A DNA stretch of 64,000 nucleotides from an uncultured Pelagibacteraceae bacterium (GCA_902592445.1 CACJEN010000005.1:27402-91401), one strand, 5' to 3'; counted from the first letter of the stretch, positions 25,333 to 34,167 are shown. Notes: generated from the sequence alone by a model not told the origin. Program-made: numbers and translations.

Positions 25333-26676
25333 TTAATTTTTTTTGCTTTTTGCGTAGTTTGAAATTCCAGTTCTTAGTTTTTCAATAATTTCATCTATAT
25401 GTTTTTTTTCACAAATGAACATCGGAGCAATAATTAAACAGTCTCCTGTTGCTTTAAAATTAACTCCTGCTTCATAACAATGTTTAAAACATGTAAATCC
25501 AGCGGCTCCAGGCTTTTTATGCATTTTCATGTCTATACCGCCCATCATTCCATATCCTCTAATATTATCTACTGCTTCTAAATCTTTAAGAGACATTAAA
25601 CCTTCTTGGAAATATGGACTCATTTCTTTTGCCCTATTAAATATATCTTCTTTCTCAAATATATCTTGAACCGCTAAACCTGCTGCAACAGAGATAGGTA
25701 TTCCTGAGTATGTGTATCCATGGAATAATTCTATTGTTCCTTTGGGTGCGCCGTCCATTATTGAATCGTAAATTTCCTCTTTACATGCCACTGCACCCAA
25801 TGGTGATATACCATTCGTTGTTGCTTTTGCCATTGTGATTATATCTGGTGTTACACCGTACTCTTGAGACGCAAATGGTGAGCCTGTTCTTCCCCATCCT
25901 GTAATGACCTCGTCAAAAATTAAAATTATGCCGTGTTTATCGCAAATCTCTCTTAGTCTTTGTAAGTATCCTTTTGGTGGAACTAAAGTTCCAGTTGATC
26001 CTGCAATTGGTTCTACAATACATGCTGCAATATTTTCTCCTCCAAAGTTTGTACAAATTCTTTCTAAATCATCTGCTAATTCTGCACCTGTTTCAGGCTG
26101 ACCTGAAATAAATTTATGTTCTGGTAAATGTGTATGCCTCATATGAACTACACCTGGCATTAATACACTTGCAAATGTTTTAACATTATTAATCATACCA
26201 CCAACAGATGTTGCTCCAATATTCATCCCATGGTAACCTCTTTCTCTACCGACAAATCTAAAACGATTACCTTCTCCTCTAGATTTATGATACGCTATCG
26301 CAATTTTAATTGCTGTTTCAACTGCAGTTGATCCACAAATCGTATAAAAAATTCTATTTAAATTTCCTGGGGTATGTTTTGCAATTCTTGTAGCAAGTTC
26401 AAATGAACCTCCAAAACCTTGTTGAAATGGTTGAGCGTAATCAACAGTTTTTAGTTGTTTAGTTATTGCATCAATAATCTCTTGCCTTCCATGTCCTAAA
26501 GGATTGCAAAATAATCCTGAGCTTGCATCAATTTGAGTTTTCCCATGGTGGTTTTTTAAATAAACTCCTTTTGCTTCAACTATTAATCTTGGATTTTCTT
26601 TAAAGTCTTTATTGGATGTAAACGGCATCCAATGTTCATTTAAAGAATTTGGAATATTTGGTTTTTCTGAACTCAT
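25333..26676 (-). CDS. tpa: class III aminotransferase, probable taurine:pyruvate aminotransferase
   Basis: PLP-dependent omega-aminotransferase of 447 residues. D255 in IFDEVITGWGRTG binds the pyridine nitrogen and K284 in TMAKATTNGISPLGAV forms the aldimine. Family relatives act on taurine, beta-alanine, GABA or putrescine. The Tpa assignment comes from context: it is divergent from tauABC and followed by ald, the usual partner for recycling pyruvate. The product would be sulfoacetaldehyde. Its 5' region is shared with tauA. Confidence 0.8.
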   Translation of the reverse strand: MSSEKPNIPNSLNEHWMPFTSNKDFKENPRLIVEAKGVYLKNHHGKTQIDASSGLFCNPLGHGRQEIIDAITKQLKTVDYAQPFQQGFGGSFELATRIAKHTPGNLNRIFYTICGSTAVETAIKIAIAYHKSRGEGNRFRFVGRERGYHGMNIGATSVGGMINNVKTFASVLMPGVVHMRHTHLPEHKFISGQPETGAELADDLERICTNFGGENIAACIVEPIAGSTGTLVPPKGYLQRLREICDKHGIILIFDEVITGWGRTGSPFASQEYGVTPDIITMAKATTNGISPLGAVACKEEIYDSIMDGAPKGTIELFHGYTYSGIPISVAAGLAVQDIFEKEDIFNRAKEMSPYFQEGLMSLKDLEAVDNIRGYGMMGGIDMKMHKKPGAAGFTCFKHCYEAGVNFKATGDCLIIAPMFICEKKHIDEIIEKLRTGISNYAKSKKN

Positions 26677-26750
26677 ATAATTTTTAAAAAAGTAAGTTTT
26701 TATCCTCTTAGACTAATTCATTTTGATTGGACAGAAAATAAATATACCAT

Positions 26751-26765
26751 ACAACTCAAAGTTGT
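26751..26765. promoter_or_regulatory. palindrome ACAACTCAAAGTTGT in the tpa/tauA divergent region
   Basis: ACAACT-CAA-AGTTGT is a perfect 6-bp dyad lying 75 bases from the tpa start and 104 from the tauA start. It could be an operator for a regulator acting on both divergent transcripts. Only symmetry and position support this. Confidence 0.35.
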
Positions 26766-26786
26766 CTAAGTTTTTAATGTCACCCC

Positions 26787-26796
26787 TTATGCATAA
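26787..26796. promoter_or_regulatory. TTATGCATAA palindrome upstream of tauA
   Basis: A perfect 10-bp palindrome following a TTTTTAATGTCACCCC stretch. The TATGCAT word also occurs upstream of glnA and, as TATGCAAT, upstream of amtB, and the glnA leader also has TTAATCACCCC. In the tauA case this could reflect nitrogen control of a nitrogen-yielding substrate. Weakly supported. Confidence 0.35.
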
Positions 26797-26868
26797 TTCA
26801 TCATTTACATCAATCTTATAATGAACTTAAATACGCGCCGTAAATTAAATTTAATTACAGGAGAAATA

Positions 26869-27810
26869 ATGAAAAAAATAATTAGTTTTATTTTAGGAAG
26901 TATTTTTGCTCTAAACCTTACGATTACTGCCGCAAATTCAGCAGCGAATGTGGTTAGAGTTGCATACTTTTTAGAATGGCCAAGTCCTAATTTAGAAGAC
27001 ATGCAAAAAAAGAATTTTGCAAAAGCTCTTGGGGTGCCAGTTAAATGGACAAACTTCACTAACGGTGGTGCAATGACTGATGCAATGTTAGCTGGAGATA
27101 TTGATATTTCTTATTCACAAGGACTAGTTCCTTTCATCAATGCTGTAAAATCAAAAGCTCCAATTAAGCTTGTTGATATTGCAATGGAGTATGGAATGGG
27201 TGGAACTACGTGTGTAACATCGAATGCTTCAGGTATTACAAAAGCAAATGCAACAGAACTAGAGGGCAAAAAAGTTGCTGTTCCACTTGGAACAATGGCT
27301 GAATATGTTTTTGATGAAAGTATGAAAGTTGTAGGAGCTGACAGAGGTAAAATGGATATCATTCAAATGGACCCAGAAGAAGGTGCTGCTGCTTTAGTAA
27401 GTGGTGATGTTGTAATGGCATGTTTATTCGGTGGTAACTCAATCAAGGCTGCGACTGCAGTTGGATCAAGACTTTTAACTGTTCAAGAAGCAAGAGATGC
27501 AGGTATTTTAGGAATAGATATCACATCAGTTACAGATAAGTTTATGAAAGAGAACCCTGGGATGTTAAGAACATTCATCGAAGTAACTCATGAAGCTAAT
27601 GATAGATATAGAGCTGGTAAAAGCGATATGAATTCTATGTCAAAGGCATCTGAGATGAAAGTTGCAGACATGAAAGAAACTTTAGATGGTTTCAAATTTT
27701 TAACTCCAGAAGAAACTAAACAATCTATGGAAAGTGGTAATCTTGATGCCTTCTTAAAAGGTATGGGAACACCAGATGGAGCAGTGGATACAAGTTTCTT
27801 ACCTCTATAA
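26869..27810 (+). CDS. tauA: taurine ABC transporter substrate-binding protein
   Basis: Periplasmic binding protein of 313 residues with a signal peptide ending around ANSAANVV (residues 20-24). The mature start VRVAYFLEWPSPN and the TNGGAMTDAMLAGDIDISYSQ block are typical of the TauA/SsuA (NMT1-like) class. The frame is open 16 codons upstream, but the start at 26869 is chosen for its CAGGAGAAATA ribosome site and because it yields the signal peptide directly. It is followed by a terminator and then tauB and tauC. Taurine is the expected ligand from family and the neighbouring tpa/ald. Confidence 0.9.
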   Translation: MKKIISFILGSIFALNLTITAANSAANVVRVAYFLEWPSPNLEDMQKKNFAKALGVPVKWTNFTNGGAMTDAMLAGDIDISYSQGLVPFINAVKSKAPIKLVDIAMEYGMGGTTCVTSNASGITKANATELEGKKVAVPLGTMAEYVFDESMKVVGADRGKMDIIQMDPEEGAAALVSGDVVMACLFGGNSIKAATAVGSRLLTVQEARDAGILGIDITSVTDKFMKENPGMLRTFIEVTHEANDRYRAGKSDMNSMSKASEMKVADMKETLDGFKFLTPEETKQSMESGNLDAFLKGMGTPDGAVDTSFLPL

Positions 27811-27830
27811 TTTTGTAGGGTAAAGTATTT

Positions 27831-27866
27831 AATAGGCACCAGTTTTTAATTGGTGCCTATTTTTTT
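27831..27866 (+). terminator. intrinsic terminator between tauA and tauB
   Basis: AATAGGCACCA (27831-27841) pairs perfectly with TGGTGCCTATT (27851-27861) across a 9-base loop, followed by a T tract to 27866. It sits after tauA and before tauB on the same strand. It likely limits read-through so that binding protein exceeds transporter, a common ABC-operon arrangement. Confidence 0.88.
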
Positions 27867-27894
27867 GATAAAAATTCTAATATAAAGCCATTTA

Positions 27895-28692
27895 ATGAGT
27901 GATTTAGTTTCTGAAAATCTCAATATGATTTTTAAAACTCCAAAAGGAGAGACTGTTCATGCATTAAAGGATGTAAGTTTTACTCTCAAAAAAGGAGAAC
28001 TTCTAACTGTGTTAGGCCCATCTGGTTGTGGAAAAACAACTTTATTAAATATTACTGCTGGATTTTTAAGACCAACCTCAGGGAAAATAACTTTAAATAA
28101 TAATGAAATAGATGGACCGGGTGTTGAACGAGGTATGGTTTTTCAACAAGGTGCATTATTCGAATGGTTAACAGTTGCAGAGAATGTGAACTTTGGATTG
28201 AGGATGAAAAAAAAGGATCCAAAAATTACTGCAGAAAAAGTTGATGAATGGCTTGATATAGTCGGTCTAAAGGGATTTGGAAATACTCCTACCTATCAGC
28301 TATCTGGTGGAATGCAGCAAAGAGTTGCTTTAGCAAGATGTTTAATAAATGATCCCGATTTAATTTTAATGGATGAGCCTTTAGGCGCTTTAGATGCATT
28401 AACTCGGGAAAAGATGCAGTCTTTGGTTTTAAAGATTTGGAAAGAAACAGGAAAAACAATTATATTAATTACTCACTCAGTTGAAGAAGCCCTGTTACTT
28501 GGAGAAAGACTTTATGTAATGGCACCAAGACCAGGAAGAATACACAAAGAGTATAATCTTCCTTTTGCAGAGATGGGCTTAAAAGAAGACTTAAGGGAAA
28601 TTAAAAAAAATAAAGATTTTTCATCTAAAAGAGAAGAAATCCTATCTATGATTTGGGATATGGAAGAAGAAATTATGGGGAAAGATAATTAA
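27895..28692 (+). CDS. tauB: taurine ABC transporter ATP-binding protein
   Basis: Nitrate/sulfonate/taurine-class ATPase of 265 residues. Walker A GPSGCGKTT (41-49), signature YQLSGGMQQRVALARCL, Walker B LILMDEPLGALDAL and the switch histidine in ILITHSVEEALLLG are all intact. It ends directly against tauC with no gap. It energises uptake of the ligand brought by TauA. Confidence 0.93.
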   Translation: MSDLVSENLNMIFKTPKGETVHALKDVSFTLKKGELLTVLGPSGCGKTTLLNITAGFLRPTSGKITLNNNEIDGPGVERGMVFQQGALFEWLTVAENVNFGLRMKKKDPKITAEKVDEWLDIVGLKGFGNTPTYQLSGGMQQRVALARCLINDPDLILMDEPLGALDALTREKMQSLVLKIWKETGKTIILITHSVEEALLLGERLYVMAPRPGRIHKEYNLPFAEMGLKEDLREIKKNKDFSSKREEILSMIWDMEEEIMGKDN

Positions 28693-30618
28693 ATGTTAAC
28701 CCAGTTTGCAACAATATTAATATTTGTAGCGATAATTGGATGTATTCTTTACGGAAGAAGATTAATAAAAACTGAGAAAGTTGATGCAGTTTTTGGAAAC
28801 CCAGAGAGAGCAAAAGGAGGTACACATTGGATTGTAGTAGGCAGTAGCGCAATCTTATTAGTTTGGTTGTATTATTCCTGGGATATAGCAAAAGGATTTT
28901 ACCCAAAGTCTGCAAATGAGTTATGCCAAGTGGCAAAAATCAACGAGTCATTGATGGGTTTAAAATATCAATTTCCCATTGAAGAAAGAGAGTTCAAAAG
29001 TACTTCAATTATTAAAATCGAAAATAAAAATCTTAAAAATGTAGCTAATGAAATTCAAAATTCAAATGATCTAAATAATCAGCAAAAAAAGATATTGATT
29101 GGATTTATTTATAAAACAACCCAGCTCATTCCTTTGCTTACAAATAATAATTTAATGGAAATGGATACAAAAATTAAGATTAAAGAAATGACTGAGGAAA
29201 TTAAAATTTTGAGCTCAAATTTTAAAAAAAAAGATTATCCATTTGAAACTGAGGAAGAAAGAAATGAGAGACTCAAAGCTGTCTCGGAACAAGGTGGATG
29301 GGGTATTACCACTATAAGAACTGGAACTGGCTCTATAGAAAATACACTTGAAGTTCCATTAGTTCCAGGAACAAATAGAGGTTTAAAATTTCATGCTGCA
29401 GCAGCAGAACTTAAAGTGATAAGTGACAAATTTTTTAAGTTAAGAAATCATAACTCATATTTTAAAACTTCAATTAAAGGATTAAAAAATGAGATCAAAG
29501 CGTACAGGAAAAGTTTGGATGATAGTGAGGAAATAGCATCAACATATGCAAAAAATATTGTAAAAATAGCAAGAAGAATAGAATTTGCTAGCATCTATCC
29601 TCCAACAGCTCTTAATGAGATGAAAGATGCAATAATTGAATTTGATAATCTTCAAAAATCTGAGCAAGGTGGGTTGAGATTAATTGATATTCTTTTATTT
29701 CCAGCAGGAACAATAGTTGCGAGTGGTCCAAGTTGTTCTGAACAAGGTTCAGGTAGATGGCTACCTAAGCCATCTGATACCTTTAACAAATTTATTCTCA
29801 TGTCTAAACCAAGTGTTGGATATAAAAATATTCCATTGCTTTGGATTGAAATGGTTGATGTTAGCTCAATGATTGGTTTTATTCTACCAGATTGGATTGC
29901 AGATATTATACCTGGAGATTATCCAGTTCATACTAAAGATGGAATTGTAAAGGAAAATTTTAAAAGTAAAGTATTAAAAATAGTAACAGGTGATTTTAAA
30001 CTGTTTAAAGTTCCTGTCCCGTACGGGCATATTTGGGACTCTTTTTTAAGAGTATTTTTAGGATTAGTTTTTGGTATTATTATAGGAGTTCCTTTAGGTT
30101 TGTTTATGGGACTAAACAGGTTTGCAAAAGGATTTTTTGATCCCTTAATTGAATTATATAGACCTGTACCGCCTTTAGCATGGGCACCTTTGATAATTTC
30201 AGTCTTAGGAATTGATAATACCGGCAAAGTTTTTCTATTATTTATGGTTTCATTATCGATAATGATAATATCAGCTAGAGCTGGGGCATCAGGTACTCAG
30301 TTATCAAAAATTCATGCAGCACACTCTTTGGGTGCTTCTAAGAAACAAATTTTAAGACATGTTATTTTCCCTAATTCTCTCCCTGAAATATTAACAGGTA
30401 TAAGAGTGGCTGTTGGAATGTGTTGGGGTACATTAGTAGCTGCAGAGTTTTTAGCTGGCACAACTGGTATTGGTTTTGTTGAAAACGTAGCTAAAAAGTA
30501 CTTTCAGTATGAGGTAATTTGGATCACAATATTTATAATGGGAATGTTAGGTCTTTTGTTTGATATTACTCTTAGAAAAATTATCGATAAAACTATACCT
30601 TGGAGAGGTAAAGGCTAA
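28693..30618 (+). CDS. tauC: taurine ABC transporter permease with a large N-terminal extension
   Basis: 641 residues, against ~250-280 for ordinary TauC/SsuC. The C-terminal ~200 residues (about 440-641) are the BPD permease, with the EAA loop HAAHSLGASKKQILRHVIFP near 540-560. The first ~430 residues have two helices (about 4-20 and 46-64) and a long, mostly helical, probably periplasmic domain with a Lys/Glu coiled-coil-like stretch (about 265-310) and GSIENTLEVPLVPGTNRG. The extension may be a substrate-docking or scaffold domain. The frame is intact, so this is a real fusion, not an error. Confidence 0.88.
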   Translation: MLTQFATILIFVAIIGCILYGRRLIKTEKVDAVFGNPERAKGGTHWIVVGSSAILLVWLYYSWDIAKGFYPKSANELCQVAKINESLMGLKYQFPIEEREFKSTSIIKIENKNLKNVANEIQNSNDLNNQQKKILIGFIYKTTQLIPLLTNNNLMEMDTKIKIKEMTEEIKILSSNFKKKDYPFETEEERNERLKAVSEQGGWGITTIRTGTGSIENTLEVPLVPGTNRGLKFHAAAAELKVISDKFFKLRNHNSYFKTSIKGLKNEIKAYRKSLDDSEEIASTYAKNIVKIARRIEFASIYPPTALNEMKDAIIEFDNLQKSEQGGLRLIDILLFPAGTIVASGPSCSEQGSGRWLPKPSDTFNKFILMSKPSVGYKNIPLLWIEMVDVSSMIGFILPDWIADIIPGDYPVHTKDGIVKENFKSKVLKIVTGDFKLFKVPVPYGHIWDSFLRVFLGLVFGIIIGVPLGLFMGLNRFAKGFFDPLIELYRPVPPLAWAPLIISVLGIDNTGKVFLLFMVSLSIMIISARAGASGTQLSKIHAAHSLGASKKQILRHVIFPNSLPEILTGIRVAVGMCWGTLVAAEFLAGTTGIGFVENVAKKYFQYEVIWITIFIMGMLGLLFDITLRKIIDKTIPWRGKG

Positions 30619-30635
30619 TTCAGCTCGTAAACTTA

Positions 30636-30860
30636 ATGAATAAAAATAAAATATTAGAGTGGACGGGCGTTATAACTGCCATTGTTTATTCACTACTAGT
30701 TGCCTTAAACATTGGTGCTGAATTTTTAGGATTTGCATTATTATTAATTTCTGCAATTTTAATTGGTTTGTGGGCATATTTAGGAAATCATAGAGGTATT
30801 TTACTACTTCAAATTTTTTATGCCACAGCTGGTATCATTGGAATGTTTAGATGGTTTTAA
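30636..30860 (+). CDS. small three-helix membrane protein
   Basis: A 74-residue hydrophobic protein with three helices (about 8-26, 31-49 and 55-72) joined by very short loops, starting MNKNKILEWTG. It lies 18 bases after tauC and its stop overlaps the next start (TAATG), so it is translationally coupled between the taurine permease and an Ldh2-type dehydrogenase. No family recognised. A transport accessory role is possible from position only. Confidence 0.72.
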   Translation: MNKNKILEWTGVITAIVYSLLVALNIGAEFLGFALLLISAILIGLWAYLGNHRGILLLQIFYATAGIIGMFRWF

Positions 30861-31864
30861 TGAAAAAAAAAAAATTAAAAAAATTGCTGACTAAAGTATT
30901 TCTAAAATATAAATTAAGTAAAGCACATGCAAATATTTGTTCTGATGCACTAGTAAATGCAGAGTTAGTTGGCGCTACTGGTCATGGTGTATCTAGATTA
31001 AAAATGTATTGTGATAGAATAAGTAAAAAATTAATTAATCCAAAGCCAAAATTTAAATTTAAAAAAATATCTCAATCTATAATTCAAATTGATGCTGATG
31101 ACAGTATTGGTTTTGTAGCTGCTGATATTGGAATTAAAAAAGCAATTGAAAGTGCAAAAAAAACAGGATTAGGTTTAGTTGGTATTAAAAGAAGTGGTCA
31201 TTACGGGTTATCAGGATATTATGCGGAACAAGCAGTTAAAAAAAATTTATTAACATTAATTTTTACCAATGCTCCCCCCGCTATAGCCCCACATGGTGCA
31301 TTAAAAACTTTGTTTGGAACAAATCCAATTTGTTTTGGAACCCCCACCTCATCAAAAGTTCCATTTATTTTAGATACATCTGTATCAATGATCAATAGAG
31401 GAAAAATAAGAGTTGCAGCAAGAAGAGGATCTAAAATACCTGAAGGAGTTGCATTAGATAAACAAGGAAGACCAACAACAGATGCAAATAAAGCTCTTAA
31501 AGGTGTTCAATTACCTATTGGTGGATTTAGAGGATCAGGTCTAGCATGGATGGTTGACATTTTGAGTGGTGTTTTTACTGGTGGAAATCATGGAGGGAAA
31601 GTTAAAGATCCATTCGATGATTTTTCAGGTCCTCAAAATATTGGTCATTTATTTATTGTTATGAAGACAAATTTATTTGTTAAGAACTTTAATTCAAGAA
31701 TTAATGAAAATATAAGAAGAGTTAAAAAACTTCCAAAACTTAAAAATGTAAAAGAAATTATGTATCCAGGACAAAATAAATTTAAAAGATATAAAAAAAA
31801 TATGAATAAGGAGATTAAAATTACTGATGATGTTATGAGGGATATTGACTATCTTTTAAACTAA
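30860..31864 (+). CDS. Ldh2/malate-sulfolactate (MDH2/ComC) family dehydrogenase
   Basis: NAD(P)-dependent 2-hydroxyacid oxidoreductase of 334 residues with the type-2 malate/lactate dehydrogenase pattern: the catalytic His in RSGHYGLSGYYAEQA, NAPPAIAPHGA, GTNPICFGTP and the GFRGSGLAWMVDILSGVFTGG block. Members act on malate, lactate, ureidoglycolate or (R)-sulfolactate (ComC). The sulfonate neighbourhood makes sulfolactate an interesting option, but the sequence alone cannot decide. Start at 30860 is chosen because it overlaps the upstream stop (TAATG). An in-frame ATG lies three codons earlier. Confidence 0.82.
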   Translation: MKKKKLKKLLTKVFLKYKLSKAHANICSDALVNAELVGATGHGVSRLKMYCDRISKKLINPKPKFKFKKISQSIIQIDADDSIGFVAADIGIKKAIESAKKTGLGLVGIKRSGHYGLSGYYAEQAVKKNLLTLIFTNAPPAIAPHGALKTLFGTNPICFGTPTSSKVPFILDTSVSMINRGKIRVAARRGSKIPEGVALDKQGRPTTDANKALKGVQLPIGGFRGSGLAWMVDILSGVFTGGNHGGKVKDPFDDFSGPQNIGHLFIVMKTNLFVKNFNSRINENIRRVKKLPKLKNVKEIMYPGQNKFKRYKKNMNKEIKITDDVMRDIDYLLN

Positions 31865-32133
31865 GTTGCTATATAAAACAAAACTGCAACAATGCTTAAA
31901 AATAAACCTGTCAAAATTCTATTTTCAATTTTTTTACTTTTTTCCTCAATTTTGAGTCTATTTTTTAATTTATTTATACAAATTTTTGACTCAGTTTTTT
32001 TTGAATAAGGAACTTTATTAAGTTCAGTATTCATCATACTTTGATCAGATGCTTTTGAGACTGATCCATTGGGGTCTAATTTTGAATTGATTAAAACTTT
32101 AGGATTTAATTTTGTTAATGTTTCAGTACTCAT
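31861..32133 (-). CDS. hypothetical protein with C-terminal membrane anchor
   Basis: A 90-residue protein with a polar, Lys/Ser/Asn-rich N-terminal ~65 residues and a single hydrophobic helix at the very end (about 70-88), so tail-anchored in form. The middle (INKLKNRLKIEEKSKKIEN) could be helical or coiled. It converges with the Ldh2-type gene (4-base overlap). No family recognised; the gene could be lineage-specific. Confidence 0.55.
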   Translation of the reverse strand: MSTETLTKLNPKVLINSKLDPNGSVSKASDQSMMNTELNKVPYSKKTESKICINKLKNRLKIEEKSKKIENRILTGLFLSIVAVLFYIAT

Positions 32134-32259
32134 TAAGTTTTCTTAAAAAGTATATTTATTCAGAAAAATTCAAATTGCTCAATATGCGACGTGACCAAAT
32201 TAGGTTTTTTTTTTTTGAAACTTATTTGCTCATTTTGGGTCTTATATTGACAATAGATC

Positions 32260-33108
32260 CTAATTTACTTTTCTTAAAATAAACACAAACATGATTGATG
32301 TGACAAACATGATCAAAGCGTAAGACGCCGTTGGTATCAAATAAACAATATCATCGAATAGCTGAGTAGATACAAATACTGCTAAAGTTCCATTTTGTAG
32401 CCCACATTCTAGTGAAATACATTTTCTTTGTTTAATACCGCTTGCAAAGATTTTAGCAACATAAAATCCTATAACCATCATTATCACATTTAATATTAGA
32501 GTTATTGTACCAGCTTTTGAAATATACATAATTATATTGTCCCATTCTTCTAACCAAATTGATATGAAGACTAGCATAAAAAGAACTAATGATACTTTTT
32601 CGATTAAAGCTGTTCTGTTAATTATAAAATTTTGTGCAAACTTCCTTATTAACATTCCAATTACTACAGGTAATGTTACTACCAAAAACATTTTTATTGA
32701 TATTCTGCTCATAGAAATTTCCTTAGATAGGTAATTTACATCAAGTAGGTCAGCAGATTTAATGACGATAAATGGAACGGTTAAAATACTAAGTAAACTT
32801 ATTATTGCTGTGAATGAAACGGAAAGAGCAACATCACCGTTTGCAAATTTTGTTAGAATATTAGATGTAACACCTCCTGGTGCAGCAGCTATTATCATTA
32901 CTCCTAGAGCTAATGCTGGTTGAACATTTAAAATTTTTATTAAAGCAAAAGCAATTATAGGAAGTAATATTACTTGGCAAATCAATCCAACTAAAAAATC
33001 TTTTGGTCGTTTAATTACTCTAGTAAAATCACTCGTTGTAAGACCCAAGCCCAACGTTAACATAATCAATGCTAGAGCAATTGGAGCAATTTTTGTTACA
33101 ACTTCCAT
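32260..33108 (-). CDS. bile acid:sodium symporter (BASS) family transporter
   Basis: A 282-residue membrane protein with about nine helices, beginning with a LALIMLTLGLGLTTSDF segment and a PGGVTSNILTKFANGDVALSVSFT sodium-site motif typical of BASS/SBF carriers. Known members import bile acids, pyruvate or other organic anions with Na+. It lies between a sulfonate-like set and phosphate acetyltransferase (divergent, 65-base gap). An organic-anion or sulfonate substrate is inference. Confidence 0.85.
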   Translation of the reverse strand: MEVVTKIAPIALALIMLTLGLGLTTSDFTRVIKRPKDFLVGLICQVILLPIIAFALIKILNVQPALALGVMIIAAAPGGVTSNILTKFANGDVALSVSFTAIISLLSILTVPFIVIKSADLLDVNYLSKEISMSRISIKMFLVVTLPVVIGMLIRKFAQNFIINRTALIEKVSLVLFMLVFISIWLEEWDNIIMYISKAGTITLILNVIMMVIGFYVAKIFASGIKQRKCISLECGLQNGTLAVFVSTQLFDDIVYLIPTASYALIMFVTSIMFVFILRKVN

Positions 33109-33173
33109 ATTTCTGACATTATCAAAAAATAAATGATATGTTAGTTTTTTTTAATTTTGATATAAGATTTTAG

Positions 33174-34085
33174 ATGCTTTCAGATAAATCAACAGTATGT
33201 CCAAATAATCTCTTAGACCTTGCTCATCAAAAAAAAGGTATTAAAGTTGCAATAGCTAATGCTGGAAAGACACTGCCGATGATTTCAGCAATGGATGCAG
33301 TAAAAGAAAAACTGATTGTACCAGTTTTAATTGGTAACGAAACTGAAATTAAAAAAACTGCAGATGATATAAAGTTTGATATATCTGAATATGAGATAAT
33401 AGACGAACCGGTAGAAAATAATACTGCCAAGATTGCAGCTAAACTTGCCTCAGAAGATAAAATTAAAATAATTGTTAAAGGACATATTCATACAGATGTT
33501 TTGATGAAAGAAGTTTTAAAACGAGAGTATAGTTTGTTAGGTAAAAAAAGGCTTAGTCATATATGGCACATGACATTAGAAAAAGATGATAGGCCACTTA
33601 TAATTACAGATGGAGCATTAAATGTTAATCCAAATGTTAAAACTAAAATGCACATTTTAAGAAATGTAATTGATTTTTGTCATCGTATAAATATTCCAAA
33701 ACCAAAGATATCAATTTTATCAGCAACTGAAGAAGTATTGGATAGTATGCAAAGTTCTCTTGATGCAAAAGAAATTACAAATTTAGCTGCAAAAGAGAGT
33801 TTTAATGCTGACATTTTTGGTCCTTTGGCTTTTGATAATAGTATATCTAAAAAGTCAGCTGGTATTAAAAGTATAAAAAATATTGTTGCTGGAGATGCAG
33901 ATGTTTTGCTAGTTCCTAATGTTGAGACTGGAAATGCGCTTGTAAAAATGATGATTTATTTTATGGGAGCCTGTGCAGCAGGTGTCGTAGTTGGAGGTAA
34001 AGTTCCAGTTGTAATTACAAGTAGATCAGACGATGCAACAGCTAGATTAGCCTCAATAGCTGCTGCGGTAGTTGCGTTAGATTAA
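33174..34085 (+). CDS. pta: short phosphate acetyltransferase (Pta/phosphobutyryltransferase family)
   Basis: A 303-residue acyl-CoA:phosphate acyltransferase with the PTA_PTB core only, lacking the N-terminal regulatory domains of E. coli Pta. The ending KMMIYFMGACAAGVVVGGKVPVVITSRSD is characteristic. In bacteria that degrade taurine through Xsc, a short Pta converts acetyl phosphate to acetyl-CoA and is often located near xsc. No xsc is in this window. The next gene, on the same strand, is the HpsN-like dehydrogenase. Confidence 0.88.
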   Translation: MLSDKSTVCPNNLLDLAHQKKGIKVAIANAGKTLPMISAMDAVKEKLIVPVLIGNETEIKKTADDIKFDISEYEIIDEPVENNTAKIAAKLASEDKIKIIVKGHIHTDVLMKEVLKREYSLLGKKRLSHIWHMTLEKDDRPLIITDGALNVNPNVKTKMHILRNVIDFCHRINIPKPKISILSATEEVLDSMQSSLDAKEITNLAAKESFNADIFGPLAFDNSISKKSAGIKSIKNIVAGDADVLLVPNVETGNALVKMMIYFMGACAAGVVVGGKVPVVITSRSDDATARLASIAAAVVALD

Positions 34086-34122
34086 ATCATCAAGAGAGTT
34101 AATAAAAAATATCTTTGTTGAA

Positions 34123-34165
34123 ATGAGTATTTTAATACATTAAATAACTTGATCAAAATACTCAT
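34123..34165 (+). promoter_or_regulatory. 11-bp perfect inverted repeat at the HpsN-like start codon
   Basis: ATGAGTATTTT (34123-34133) and AAAATACTCAT (34155-34165) are perfect 11-bp complements with a 21-base spacer. The right arm ends two bases before the ATG at 34168. As RNA it would form a hairpin occupying the ribosome-binding region, and as DNA it is a dyad with half-sites 32 bp apart. No Shine-Dalgarno is visible otherwise. Confidence 0.55.
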
Positions 34166-34167
34166 CA

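Noticed and set aside
32205..32216. Run of twelve Ts as an intrinsic terminator.
   Set aside because: No stable hairpin precedes it; in this AT-rich genome a T run alone is not evidence.
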